From NCBI GenBank assembly GCA_965227945.1, contig CBDDGQ010000006.1, forward strand, positions 1,364,001-1,428,000: 64,000 nt of DNA, in the 5' to 3' direction. A model generated the notes under the pieces. It was not told the origin of the DNA. It did no database searches and saw only the letters and a program-made list of their open reading frames with translations. Shown in pieces: positions 25,237 through 34,411 of this stretch. A program made the translations under genes and the position numbers. Every line of letters begins with the position of its first letter. Position 1 is the first letter of the stretch. The stretch is from Azorhizobium sp965227945 (GTDB lineage: Bacteria; Pseudomonadota; Alphaproteobacteria; Rhizobiales; Xanthobacteraceae).

Positions 25237-26616
25237 TCAGTTGGCATCGGGCTGCGGGATGATGGGCGGCGGCGGGGCCTGATACAGCTCACCCCAGGCG
25301 GAGAAGGCATCCTGGAACGCCTGCTCTCCCACCGGGCCCTTCTCAAAGGCCAGGATCGCGCGCTTGTTGTTGGTGTAGACGATGGGGATGTCGATCCATG
25401 GCCGGGTCTGCAGCAGTTGCAGATTGCGCTGGCGATCCACCGGCACGGCGGAGAGGCCCACCAGGAAATAGGTCGGGCTGACCCGCACCGAGAGGCCGGC
25501 CAGCGGCGCGCCCTGGGCCTGCTCGGTCTGTTTCACCCGCACGCCCGGCACATTGCTGATGCCGCCATAGGGGAAGTCGGGGGGCAGATTGAACGAGATC
25601 TCGATGGTGTGCGAGGCCGGCAGCGTCTGATCAAGATTGCGCCGCAAGGTGAAGCTCACGCCGATCTTGCGCTCGGGAATCTGGATGTCGGCGCGGATGC
25701 CGATGTCCGGCGGCAGGCCCGGGCCACCGTTCACGGTCTCGGTCTTCCAGGTGACGGTGCCTTCGAACTGCTGCAGCGCCTGGGCATTGCCCGGGCTTTC
25801 CTCATAGAGGATGGCGCGCTGGGTGGTCTGGGCATTGGGATTGCGCGGCGAGGTGGTGGCCGCGGCCGGCCGTCGGCTGGCATCCGCGGGCGCTTGGGTC
25901 ACGCGGTCGCTGCTCTTGGGCTGGTCGGGCACGGCGGCGGGCGCGGCCGGCGTGGTGGCGGCGGTCTGCGGCGCGCTGGAGCCGAACAGGCCGGCGATGG
26001 CATCGCGCTTCACGACCCCAAGGGCGATGCCGCCCAGGATCAGCACCGCCAGCAGCAGGAACACGGCGATGCGGGTCCAGGGCGTGCCGCCCTCGCCATC
26101 CTGCGCCTCGCGGGCGGCGGTGCGGCTGCGCACCTTGCCGCCGCCAATGCGCGGCCGGCGCGCGGCATCGGCCTCCGCTTCGGCTTCGGATTCGCTGGTG
26201 TCCACCGGCTCGGTTTCGGCGGGCGGCGGCTCGTCCATCGTCGGGGGCGGCGAGGCGGCGCGGGAAAAGGACGGACGGCCCGCGGCGCGGACGATCTCGG
26301 TGGTGTCTTCGGGGTGGCGTTCCCGCCGCGGCGTCAAAGGCGCGTGCGGGGCCGCTTCCCGGCGGGGCTCGGGCCGGGGCGGCGGCGGGGGGGCAGGGGG
26401 CGCCTCGTGGGCATAATCGGCCTCGATGCGCCGGATGGCTTCTTCCAGACCCAGACGCTCGCGGCCGATCTCGCCCTCCGGGAGCGGGGGATCGACGCTG
26501 CGCAACTGCTTCAGGAGGGCCGCCCGCGCCCGGTCGAACACGATCTTGCGGGTCTCGCCCGTATTTTGGGCGAGCCCGGAGATCGCGCGGACCAGGAGAG
26601 GATAGTAATCAGCCAT
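25237..26616 (-). CDS. Conserved membrane protein of unknown function beside purA
   Basis: The 459-residue protein is not assigned a function. Residues 1-70 form a charged helical domain (ISGLAQNTGETRKIVFDRAR, then PEGEIGRERLGLEEAIRRIE). Residues 72-175 are Pro-, Arg- and acid-rich and probably disordered. One membrane segment lies at about 182-202. A Pro/Ala/Thr linker leads to a beta-rich C-terminal domain (about 265-445). The predicted topology is N-in with the C-terminal domain in the periplasm. Proteins of this build next to purA are familiar in Rhizobiales. It is 37 bases downstream of purA, so probably co-transcribed. Confidence 0.75.
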   Translation of the reverse strand: MADYYPLLVRAISGLAQNTGETRKIVFDRARAALLKQLRSVDPPLPEGEIGRERLGLEEAIRRIEADYAHEAPPAPPPPPRPEPRREAAPHAPLTPRRERHPEDTTEIVRAAGRPSFSRAASPPPTMDEPPPAETEPVDTSESEAEAEADAARRPRIGGGKVRSRTAAREAQDGEGGTPWTRIAVFLLLAVLILGGIALGVVKRDAIAGLFGSSAPQTAATTPAAPAAVPDQPKSSDRVTQAPADASRRPAAATTSPRNPNAQTTQRAILYEESPGNAQALQQFEGTVTWKTETVNGGPGLPPDIGIRADIQIPERKIGVSFTLRRNLDQTLPASHTIEISFNLPPDFPYGGISNVPGVRVKQTEQAQGAPLAGLSVRVSPTYFLVGLSAVPVDRQRNLQLLQTRPWIDIPIVYTNNKRAILAFEKGPVGEQAFQDAFSAWGELYQAPPPPIIPQPDAN

Positions 26617-26653
26617 CGAGGGGGCACTTTGCGGTCAAAACAGAAAACTTCGG

Positions 26654-27949
26654 TTAAGCCTGGAAGGGATTGTGAACCAGGATCGTGTCGTCGCGTTCCG
26701 GGCTGGTGGACAGCACGGCCACCGGGCAGCCGATCAATTCCTCGATCCAGCGCACGTATTTGACCGCTTCCGCCGGCAGGTCCGCCCAGGAGCGGGCGCC
26801 TGCAGTGGAGACGTTCCAGCCGGGAATGGTCTCGTAGATCGGGGTGGCGCGCGCCTGGGCGCCGCTTTCCGCCGGGAGATAGTCGATCTTCTCGCCGTCC
26901 AGCATGTAGGCGACGCAGACCTTCAGCTCCTTGAACTCATCGAGCACGTCGAGCTTGGTCAAAGCGATGCCGTGGATGCCGCAGGTGCGCACGGTCTGGC
27001 GCACCAGCACCGCGTCGAACCAGCCGCAGCGCCGGGGACGCCCGGTGACCACGCCGAATTCGCGGCCGCGCGAGCCCAGCAGCTTGCCGTCGTCATCCAG
27101 CAGCTCGGTGGGGAAGGGGCCTTCGCCGACGCGGGTGGTGTAGGCCTTGGTGATGCCCAGCACGTAGTCCAGCGCGCCGGGCCCGACGCCCGAACCGCTG
27201 GCGGCCGAGGAGGCCACGGTGTTGGACGAGGTCACATAGGGATAGGTGCCGTGGTCGATGTCCAAGAGGGCGCCCTGGGCGCCCTCGAACAGGATCTTCT
27301 TGCCGTCGCGACGGGCCTTGTCCAGCAGCTCCCACACCCGGTCCATGAACGGCAGGACCTTGGGGGCGATGGCCAGCAGTTCGGCCACCAGCGCATCGGC
27401 GTTCACTTCCTCGAGCCCGAGGCCGCGGCGCAGCAGATTGTGGTGGGTCAGCAGCCGTTCCACCTTGGCCGGCAGGGCTTCGGCATCCACGAGATCCACC
27501 AGGCGGATGGCTCTGCGCCCCACCTTGTCCTCATAGGCCGGGCCGATGCCGCGCTTGGTGGTGCCGATGCGGGTGCCGGCGCTGGCGGCATTCTCGCGCA
27601 GCGCATCCAGCTCCCGGTGCAGCGGCAGGATCAGCGGCGTGGTCTCGGCGATGCGCAGGCGATCCGGCCCCACATGCACGCCCTGGCTGGCGAGACGCGC
27701 CAGTTCATCCACCAGCGCCTGGGGATCCAGCACCACGCCATTGCCGATCACCGACAATTTGCCCGGCCGCACCACGCCCGAGGGCAGCAGCGACAGCTTG
27801 TAGGTGATGCCGTTGACCACCAGCGTATGGCCGGCATTGTGCCCGCCCTGGAAGCGAACCACGACGTCGGCCTGCTCGGAGAGCCAGTCGACAATCTTGC
27901 CTTTACCTTCGTCGCCCCATTGAGAGCCGACCACGACCACGTTGGCCAC
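26654..27949 (-). CDS. purA: Adenylosuccinate synthetase PurA
   Basis: Joins IMP and aspartate using GTP, the first committed step from IMP to AMP. The 431-residue protein starts at GTG 27949 with VVVGSQWGDEGKGKIVDWL, which contains the catalytic Asp and the P-loop, then GHNAGHT. The signature segment GIGPAYEDK and the C-terminal RDDTILVHNPF are typical. A longer in-frame start at 27988 would add 13 unconserved residues. Confidence 0.96.
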   Translation of the reverse strand: MANVVVVGSQWGDEGKGKIVDWLSEQADVVVRFQGGHNAGHTLVVNGITYKLSLLPSGVVRPGKLSVIGNGVVLDPQALVDELARLASQGVHVGPDRLRIAETTPLILPLHRELDALRENAASAGTRIGTTKRGIGPAYEDKVGRRAIRLVDLVDAEALPAKVERLLTHHNLLRRGLGLEEVNADALVAELLAIAPKVLPFMDRVWELLDKARRDGKKILFEGAQGALLDIDHGTYPYVTSSNTVASSAASGSGVGPGALDYVLGITKAYTTRVGEGPFPTELLDDDGKLLGSRGREFGVVTGRPRRCGWFDAVLVRQTVRTCGIHGIALTKLDVLDEFKELKVCVAYMLDGEKIDYLPAESGAQARATPIYETIPGWNVSTAGARSWADLPAEAVKYVRWIEELIGCPVAVLSTSPERDDTILVHNPFQA

Positions 27950-28002
27950 GGGTGGGATCCTCCACCATACGGGCCCGGGACGGGCCACGCGAACAAAGCA
28001 AA

Positions 28003-28024
28003 GCCCCGGCTTTGGGTCCGGGGC
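28003..28024 (-). terminator. Terminator downstream of ppc
   Basis: GCCCCGG and CCGGGGC form a 7-bp stem. Read on the minus strand it is followed by TTTGCTTTG, 87 bases after the ppc stop and ahead of purA. Confidence 0.65.
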
Positions 28025-28110
28025 CTCATCAGGTGCCTCTTAAGGGATAGAGGGGGGAGTGGCAAGGTTTGCCGCGCCCCCCGGCGTGCGCGCGATGCCG
28101 CGCGGTGGCC

Positions 28111-30927
28111 TCAGCCGCTGTTGCGCAGGCCGGCGGAGATGCCGTTGATGGTCAATTGGATGCCGTGCAGCACCTGGTCATCCCCCTCGTCCCGCCGGTG
28201 CAGCTTCAGCAATTCCACCTGCACATGGTTCAACGGATCGAGATAGGGAAAGCGGTTGCGGATCGAGCGATCCAGCAGCGGATTGGCCTCCAGCAGGGTC
28301 TTCTGGCCCATGATGGCCAGCAGGCTGGTGATGGAGCTTTGGTATTCGGCGCTGATGCGGCCGAAGATGCGGGTGCGCAATTCCGCGTCCGGCACCAGTT
28401 CCGCATAGCGCGAGGCCACCGCCAGGCTGCTCTTGGAGAGCACCATGTCCATGTTGGACAGCAGGGTGCGGAAGAACGGCCAGTCGCGATACATCGCCTG
28501 CAGGAAGGCGATGCCGGTGGTGGGGCGCGCCTCCACGAAGGCGGCCACGGCGGTGCCGAAGCCGTACCAGGCGGGCAGCATGAGCCGGCATTGCGCCCAG
28601 GAGAACACCCAGGGAATGGCGCGCAGGGATTCGATGGCGCGGGTCTTGTTCCGCGAGGCCGGCCGCGAACCGATGTTCAGGGTGGCGATCTCGTTGATGA
28701 CCGTGGACGACCAGAAATAGTCCTCGAAGCCGGGGGTCTCGTAGACCAGGGATCGATAGGCGGCGAAGGCGGTCGTGGACAGCTCCTCCATGGCCGCGAG
28801 AAAGTCCGGCCGCGGCCCGGGCTGCTCCACGTCCAGCAGCGTCGCCTCCAGGGTGGCGGAGACCAGGATTTCCAGGTTGCGGCGTCCGGCCTCCGGCGTG
28901 GAGTATTTCGACGAGATGATCTCGCCCTGCTCGGTGATGCGGATCTGCCCGCTCACCGCGCCCGCCGGCTGGGCGAGAATGGCGTCATAGCTCGGTCCGC
29001 CGCCGCGGCCCACCGAGCCGCCGCGGCCGTGGAACAGCCGCAAGGTCACCTTGTGGCGGGCGAACACCTCGATCAGGCCGATCTCCGCCTTGTAGAGTTC
29101 CCAGCCGGAGGAGACGAAGCCGCCGTCCTTGTTGCTGTCGGAATAGCCCAGCATCACTTCCTGGACGCCGCCGCGGCTGTCCACCAGGGCGCGATATTCC
29201 GGAAGGCCCAGCACCTGATCCATTACGGTGGCGCAGTTCTGCAGATCGGCGATGGTCTCGAACAGCGGGATGATGTGGATGGCGCTGGTGCCGTGGGCGC
29301 TGACCAGCCCCACGTCTTTGAGCAGCAGGGCCACCTCCAGCATGTCCGAGACCCCTTCGGCCTTGGAGATGATGCAGTTGGGAATCACCGCCTCGCCCAG
29401 GCTGGCATGGGCCTGCGCCGCGGTGCGCAGGATCGCCAGTTCCGATTGGGTCTCGTCCGTATAGGCGAGGAAGGGCGAGGCCAGCGGGCGCGGGTTGGTC
29501 AGCTCCGCCCGCAGCAAGGCGATGCGGCCGGCTTCGTCCAGATCGCCATAGGCGGTGCCGGGGGCGGCCTGCTCCAGCAGATCGGCCACGGTGCGCGCGT
29601 GCACGTCGGAATTCTGCCGCAGGTCGATGCTGGTGAGGTGGAAGCCGAACGAATCCACCGCCCGGCGCAACTGGCGCAGCCGGCCGCGGGCCAGGATGCG
29701 CGAGCCGTTCTCCATCAGCGACTGGTGCAGGACGTCGAGATCGGCGCGGAAGGCCGCCGCGTCCGGATAGGGCGTCGGCTCCCCCTCGGTGGCAGGGCCG
29801 GGGCTGCGGCCGGCATCCTCGCCCTTCTGGGCGGCGATGGTGGCCCGAAGGCGGCTGTGGATGCCGGACAGGGCGAGGCGATAAGGCTCGTCCCGGTGCT
29901 CCAGCGCCCGGTCGCCGGAGCGCGCGGCCAAGGCGGCCAGATCCGGGGACACCCGCACCAGTCGGCTGGCCAGGGACAATTCGTTCAGCAGGCTGCGCAC
30001 CTGCTCCTCATGAAAGGCCATGGCGCGGTCGCGATGCCGACGCACGGTCTCGCGCAAGACATCGGCGGTGACGAAGGGATTGCCGTCACGGTCGCCGCCG
30101 ATCCAGCTGCCGATGCGCAGGAAGGCGGGCACTTCGGCGCCGGCGGGCGCGGGCGCGTTGGCCTGCGCACCCTCCAGGGCGTCCAGATGGTCCTCGATGG
30201 CGCACAGCAGCCGCGGCACCTCGGCGAGGAAGGTGTAGTCGTAATAGGACAGGCCGTTGGCCACCTCGTCGAGCACCGTGAGCTTCACCCGCCGCAACAA
30301 GGCGGTCTGCCACAACGCCAGGATGGCGCGGCGCAGGCTTTCCTCCTGCACCCGGGCCTCCTCCGGCGTGGCCTGGACGCGTTCCTTGAGCTTCAGAAGC
30401 TCCGCGATCTCCATCTCCCGGTTGAGCGTGCTCTTTCGGCGCACTTCGGTGGGATGGGCGGTCAGCACCGGGCTCACCAGAGCCTGGGCGAAGAAGTCGC
30501 GCAGGCCGGCGGCATCCACGCCGGCTTTCTCGGCGCGCCCCAAGGCGTTGGCCAGCGTGCCCGGGCGGGGGGCGGAGCCGGCGATGGCATGGGCCCGGTT
30601 GCGGCGGCTGTGGTGCTGGTCTTCGGCGATGTTGGCGAGATGGGAGAAATAGCTGAAGGCGCGGGTGATCTGGACCGCCACCTGCGGCGGCATGCCCTCC
30701 AGCAGCGCGTTCAATTCCTGCCGCGCGGCTTCATCGGCATCGCGATGGAAGCGGATCGAGGTCTGGCGGATCTTCTCGACCAGTTCGTAGATCTCGGCCC
30801 CCTCCTGCTCCCGCACCGTGTCGCCGAGGATGCGTCCCAGAAGCCGGATGTCGTCGCGCAGCGGCGTATCCTTGTCGCGCTCGGTGCCGTCCGTATCCGC
30901 CATTACTGCCCAAACCGCGCTCGACAT
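28111..30927 (-). CDS. ppc: Phosphoenolpyruvate carboxylase
   Basis: Anaplerotic carboxylation of PEP to oxaloacetate. From ATG 30927 (AAGGGGG 5 bases upstream) the product is 938 residues, a normal length. Active-site landmarks are intact: the histidine motif LTAHPTEVRRKS (about residue 153), the lysine loop GYSDSNKDGG (about 592), and the glycine-rich loop FHGRGGSVGRGGGP (about 632). The C-terminal LRNSG is the conserved aspartate-feedback/active-site tail. Divergent from the type I secretion operon with a 231-base intergenic region. Confidence 0.96.
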   Translation of the reverse strand: MSSAVWAVMADTDGTERDKDTPLRDDIRLLGRILGDTVREQEGAEIYELVEKIRQTSIRFHRDADEAARQELNALLEGMPPQVAVQITRAFSYFSHLANIAEDQHHSRRNRAHAIAGSAPRPGTLANALGRAEKAGVDAAGLRDFFAQALVSPVLTAHPTEVRRKSTLNREMEIAELLKLKERVQATPEEARVQEESLRRAILALWQTALLRRVKLTVLDEVANGLSYYDYTFLAEVPRLLCAIEDHLDALEGAQANAPAPAGAEVPAFLRIGSWIGGDRDGNPFVTADVLRETVRRHRDRAMAFHEEQVRSLLNELSLASRLVRVSPDLAALAARSGDRALEHRDEPYRLALSGIHSRLRATIAAQKGEDAGRSPGPATEGEPTPYPDAAAFRADLDVLHQSLMENGSRILARGRLRQLRRAVDSFGFHLTSIDLRQNSDVHARTVADLLEQAAPGTAYGDLDEAGRIALLRAELTNPRPLASPFLAYTDETQSELAILRTAAQAHASLGEAVIPNCIISKAEGVSDMLEVALLLKDVGLVSAHGTSAIHIIPLFETIADLQNCATVMDQVLGLPEYRALVDSRGGVQEVMLGYSDSNKDGGFVSSGWELYKAEIGLIEVFARHKVTLRLFHGRGGSVGRGGGPSYDAILAQPAGAVSGQIRITEQGEIISSKYSTPEAGRRNLEILVSATLEATLLDVEQPGPRPDFLAAMEELSTTAFAAYRSLVYETPGFEDYFWSSTVINEIATLNIGSRPASRNKTRAIESLRAIPWVFSWAQCRLMLPAWYGFGTAVAAFVEARPTTGIAFLQAMYRDWPFFRTLLSNMDMVLSKSSLAVASRYAELVPDAELRTRIFGRISAEYQSSITSLLAIMGQKTLLEANPLLDRSIRNRFPYLDPLNHVQVELLKLHRRDEGDDQVLHGIQLTINGISAGLRNSG

Positions 30928-31158
30928 GTCGCCCCCTTGGTGTGTGTGGCCGGGCGCGGTTACCACTACCCCGTGGGGCCATTTAGAAGAGTTTTTGGCC
31001 GGAACGAAAGAGCGCGGGGGTCGCACGCCCACATTCAGACCATATTCGCTTTCAATCGGAACGGTACCAACGGATGCTTGCCAGACCGGGTGCTACCGGT
31101 CAGGTTCCGGGTCCATGCCAGGGGTGGTCAGGCGGCGAAGCTTGGTGGTGGGGGATAC

Positions 31159-32928
31159 ATGTCTTTTGCTCAGTTGCGTCAGCGTTGGCCGGCGCCGAAG
31201 ACCGATACAGCGCTGACGGCGGCAGTGCGGGCGGCGCGCCCGGCCCTGGTGACGGCGGTGGTCTTCAGCCTGTTCATCAATATTCTCGGCCTCACCGGGC
31301 CGCTCTACATGATGCAAGTCTATGACCGGGTGCTGAGCAGCCGGAACATCGCCACGCTGGTGGTGCTGACCGTTCTGATCGCCATTCTCTATGCGGTGTC
31401 CGCGGCGCTGGAATCCCTGCGCACCCGGCTGCTGGTGCGCTCGGGCCTGAAGTTTGACGAGGAACTGAACGAACACGCCTTCGATGCGGTCCAGCGGGCC
31501 TCCTTGCGCAAGCCCTCGCCCTCCCATGTCCAGGCGCTGCGCGACACCGACACGGTGCGCGAATTCTTCTCCGGTGGCGGCCTGGTGACGCTGTGCGATC
31601 TGCCGTGGGTGCCGATCTATATCGCCTTCGCAACCGCGCTCAGCCCCTGGTACGGCGTGCTGGCGGTGCTCAGCTGCGTGATTTCCGGCGCCCTGGCGTT
31701 TGCCAATGACCGGGCCACGCGCAAACTGCTGGACCAGGCCACCAAGGCCAATATCGCCGCCGCCAACCAGGCGACGACCACCTTTCGCAACGCCGAGGTG
31801 CTCCAGGCCATGGGCATGGTGGCGAGCCTGCGCCAACGCTGGGTGCGCAGCCATGGGGAAGCCCTGGGCTGGCACGCGGTGGCCTCCGATCGCGGCGGCG
31901 TGCTGATGGCCGCAACCCGCTTCAACCGCATGTTCATGCAGAGTCTGATCCTGGGGCTGGGCGCCTATCTCGCCATCAACCGCGAGATCAGTCCCGGCAT
32001 GATGATCGCCGCCTCGATCATTGTCGGGCGCTGCATCCAGCCGATCGAAATGGCGATCGGCAACTGGAAGGGCATCGTCAACATGCGCTCGGCCTACAAC
32101 CGGGTGCAGGAGCTGATGCGCGCCGTGCCGCCGCCGGGCGAGCGCATGCGCCTGCCGGCCCCGCGCGGGGTGGTGCAGGTGGAAAATCTCATCGCCCATG
32201 CGCCGGGCACGGATTTTCCGGTGTTGCGCGGCATCTCGTTCGCGGTGCCGGAGGGAGCGGTGCTGGGGGTCATCGGTCCCAGTGCCGCCGGCAAGTCTTC
32301 TCTGGCCCGCGTGCTGGTGGGCGTGTGGCCGGCCACCGCCGGCGCGGTGCGCCTGGATGGGTCGGACCTGCGCCATTGGGACCCGGAGCAACTGGGCTCG
32401 CACCTGGGCTATCTGCCGCAGGATGTGGAGCTGTTCGCCGGCACCATCGCCGACAACATCGCCCGCTTCGGCGTGCGTGACGAAGCCAAGATCGTGCAGG
32501 CCGCCCAGATGGCCGGCACCCATGAGATGATCCAGCGCCTCGCCAATGGCTACAACACCGACATCGGCGACGGCGGGGCTTCGCTGTCCGGCGGCCAGCG
32601 CCAGCGGGTGGCCCTTGCCCGCGCGCTCTACGGCATGCCGGCGCTGATCGTCCTGGACGAGCCCAACGCCAGCCTCGACGCCGCCGGCGAGCAGGCGCTG
32701 ATCCTGGCAGTGCAGGCGCTCAAGAAGGCCGGCCGCACGGTGATCCTCATCACCCACAAGACCAACAATCTCAGCCTGTGCGATCTGGTTCTGCTGCTGA
32801 ACGAAGGCACCGTTCACGGCTTCGGGCCGCGCGACGAAGTGATCGCCAAGCTGCTGGGGCCGCGTCTGGTGCAGCCGGGCGCCGCGCCTGCCCGCAGCGA
32901 TGGCGCTGCCGCCGCGGCCGGAGCCTGA
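31159..32928 (+). CDS. Type I secretion ABC transporter, permease/ATPase (PrtD/PrsD-like)
   Basis: The 589-residue fused half-transporter provides energy for one-step export from cytoplasm to outside. The membrane domain spans about residues 25-310. In the ATPase domain, Walker A GPSAAGKSS lies at about 373-381, the signature LSGGQRQR at about 476-483 and Walker B LIVLDEPNASLD follows. There is no N-terminal C39-like domain, which places it with PrtD/PrsD rather than HlyB. ATG 31159 is chosen because the upstream part of the reading frame is antisense to ppc. It is followed 10 bases later by its HlyD partner. No TolC-type gene or RTX substrate is in the window. Confidence 0.93.
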   Translation: MSFAQLRQRWPAPKTDTALTAAVRAARPALVTAVVFSLFINILGLTGPLYMMQVYDRVLSSRNIATLVVLTVLIAILYAVSAALESLRTRLLVRSGLKFDEELNEHAFDAVQRASLRKPSPSHVQALRDTDTVREFFSGGGLVTLCDLPWVPIYIAFATALSPWYGVLAVLSCVISGALAFANDRATRKLLDQATKANIAAANQATTTFRNAEVLQAMGMVASLRQRWVRSHGEALGWHAVASDRGGVLMAATRFNRMFMQSLILGLGAYLAINREISPGMMIAASIIVGRCIQPIEMAIGNWKGIVNMRSAYNRVQELMRAVPPPGERMRLPAPRGVVQVENLIAHAPGTDFPVLRGISFAVPEGAVLGVIGPSAAGKSSLARVLVGVWPATAGAVRLDGSDLRHWDPEQLGSHLGYLPQDVELFAGTIADNIARFGVRDEAKIVQAAQMAGTHEMIQRLANGYNTDIGDGGASLSGGQRQRVALARALYGMPALIVLDEPNASLDAAGEQALILAVQALKKAGRTVILITHKTNNLSLCDLVLLLNEGTVHGFGPRDEVIAKLLGPRLVQPGAAPARSDGAAAAAGA

Positions 32929-32938
32929 GGAGGACGCC

Positions 32939-34384
32939 ATGTCTCAGAATGCCGACATCATCCCCACGGCGCCCGCCGCAACCTCGGTGCCGGAGACCGC
33001 CTCCGCGCCCGCGGTGGCGCCCCGTCCCGCCACCGCGGTCACCGATCCGCGGCCGGCGCGGACCGATTTCTCGGCCCGCCCGCCAGCGGCCAGCAGCGAT
33101 TTTCGGCGGGTGGCGGCCATGGGTTATGGCCTCATCTTGCTGACCTTCGGGGTCGGCGGCGCGTGGGCGGCGCTGGCCAATATCGACAGCGCGGTGATTG
33201 CGCCCGGCGTGGTGTCGGTGGAAAGCAAGCGCCAGGTGGTGCAGCATCTGGAAGGCGGCATCATCGCCCAGATCGACGTCAAGGACGGCCAGACCGTAAA
33301 GGCGGGCGACCTGTTGTTCCGCCTCGACCCCACCAGCTCGAAGTCGAGTTACGATGCGCTGCGCGGCCAGCTGGACTCGCTCACCGCCGCCGAGGCGCGG
33401 CTGGAGGCCGAGCGGGCCCAGGCCGACAGCATCACCTTTCCGCCTACCCTTCTGGCGCGGGCGGACGAGCCGATCGTGAAGGCGGCCCTGGCGGACCAGC
33501 GGGCGCAGTTCCGCGACCGCAAGGCCTCGCTCAACGGCCAGATCGACATTCTCAACAGCCGCGCCCGCCAGGGCGAGACCGAGGTGGACGGCCTGCGCCG
33601 TGAGCGCGAGGCGCTGGACAGCCAGCTATTCTTCATCGAGGACGAACTGGCCGGCATCCGCTCGCTCAGCGACAAGGGGCTGGTGTCCAAGCCGCGGCTG
33701 GCGGAATTGCAGCGGGAGAAGGCCCGTCTCCAGGGCATGGTGGGGCGCAACACGGCGGATTCCGCGAAGGCACAGAACACCATTGGCGAGATGACCCTGC
33801 AGATCCAGCAATTGCTCCAGAAGCAGCAGGAGGACATTGCCGGGCAGATGGTGGAGACGCGGCAGAAGATCTCCGACATCAAGGAGAAGTTCAATGTCTC
33901 GGAGAATGTGCTGAAGCGGGTCGACATCCGCGCCCCGCGCGACGGCGTGGTGCAGAACATCAATCCGAAGATCTACACCCTGGGCGCCGTGGTGCGGCCC
34001 GGCGACACCTTGCTGGAGATCGTGCCGCAGAATGACGAGCTGATCGTCGATGCCCAGGTGCCCACGACCGATATCGACCGCCTGCATGGCGGCGTGACCG
34101 GGGTGGAGGTGCGCTTCCCCGCCTTCCATTCCCGCACCACGCCGCTGATCCTCGGCGATCTGCGCAGCGTGTCGCCGGATCGGCTCATGGATGAGACCAC
34201 GCACCAGCCCTATTTCCAGGCGGTGGTGGCGGTGTCCAAGACCGACATTCCCGACGACATGAAGGCCCGCCTGCGGCCCGGCATGCCGGCGGAGGTGGTG
34301 TTCAGCACCGGCGAACGCAGTGTGATGAGCTATCTGACCCGGCCGCTGGTGGATGCGGTGTCCAAGTCCATGCGGGAGAAATAG
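32939..34384 (+). CDS. HlyD-family periplasmic adaptor of type I secretion (PrtE/PrsE-like)
   Basis: Membrane fusion protein linking the ABC transporter to an outer-membrane TolC channel. The 481-residue product has a Pro/Ala-rich cytoplasmic N-terminus and one membrane helix at about 58-80. The biotinyl-lipoyl half-motifs (VVQHLEGGIIAQIDVKDGQ and VDIRAPRDGVVQNI) flank a long coiled-coil hairpin at about 130-330. AGGA lies just before ATG 32939. Confidence 0.93.
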   Translation: MSQNADIIPTAPAATSVPETASAPAVAPRPATAVTDPRPARTDFSARPPAASSDFRRVAAMGYGLILLTFGVGGAWAALANIDSAVIAPGVVSVESKRQVVQHLEGGIIAQIDVKDGQTVKAGDLLFRLDPTSSKSSYDALRGQLDSLTAAEARLEAERAQADSITFPPTLLARADEPIVKAALADQRAQFRDRKASLNGQIDILNSRARQGETEVDGLRREREALDSQLFFIEDELAGIRSLSDKGLVSKPRLAELQREKARLQGMVGRNTADSAKAQNTIGEMTLQIQQLLQKQQEDIAGQMVETRQKISDIKEKFNVSENVLKRVDIRAPRDGVVQNINPKIYTLGAVVRPGDTLLEIVPQNDELIVDAQVPTTDIDRLHGGVTGVEVRFPAFHSRTTPLILGDLRSVSPDRLMDETTHQPYFQAVVAVSKTDIPDDMKARLRPGMPAEVVFSTGERSVMSYLTRPLVDAVSKSMREK

Positions 34385-34411
34385 TCCCACAGGGTGAGCG
34401 GCGCCGCTGCG

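Noticed and set aside
28069..31158. A very long N-terminal extension of the type I secretion ATPase gene
   Set aside because: The extension is antisense to ppc; the family start and a ribosome site lie at 31159.
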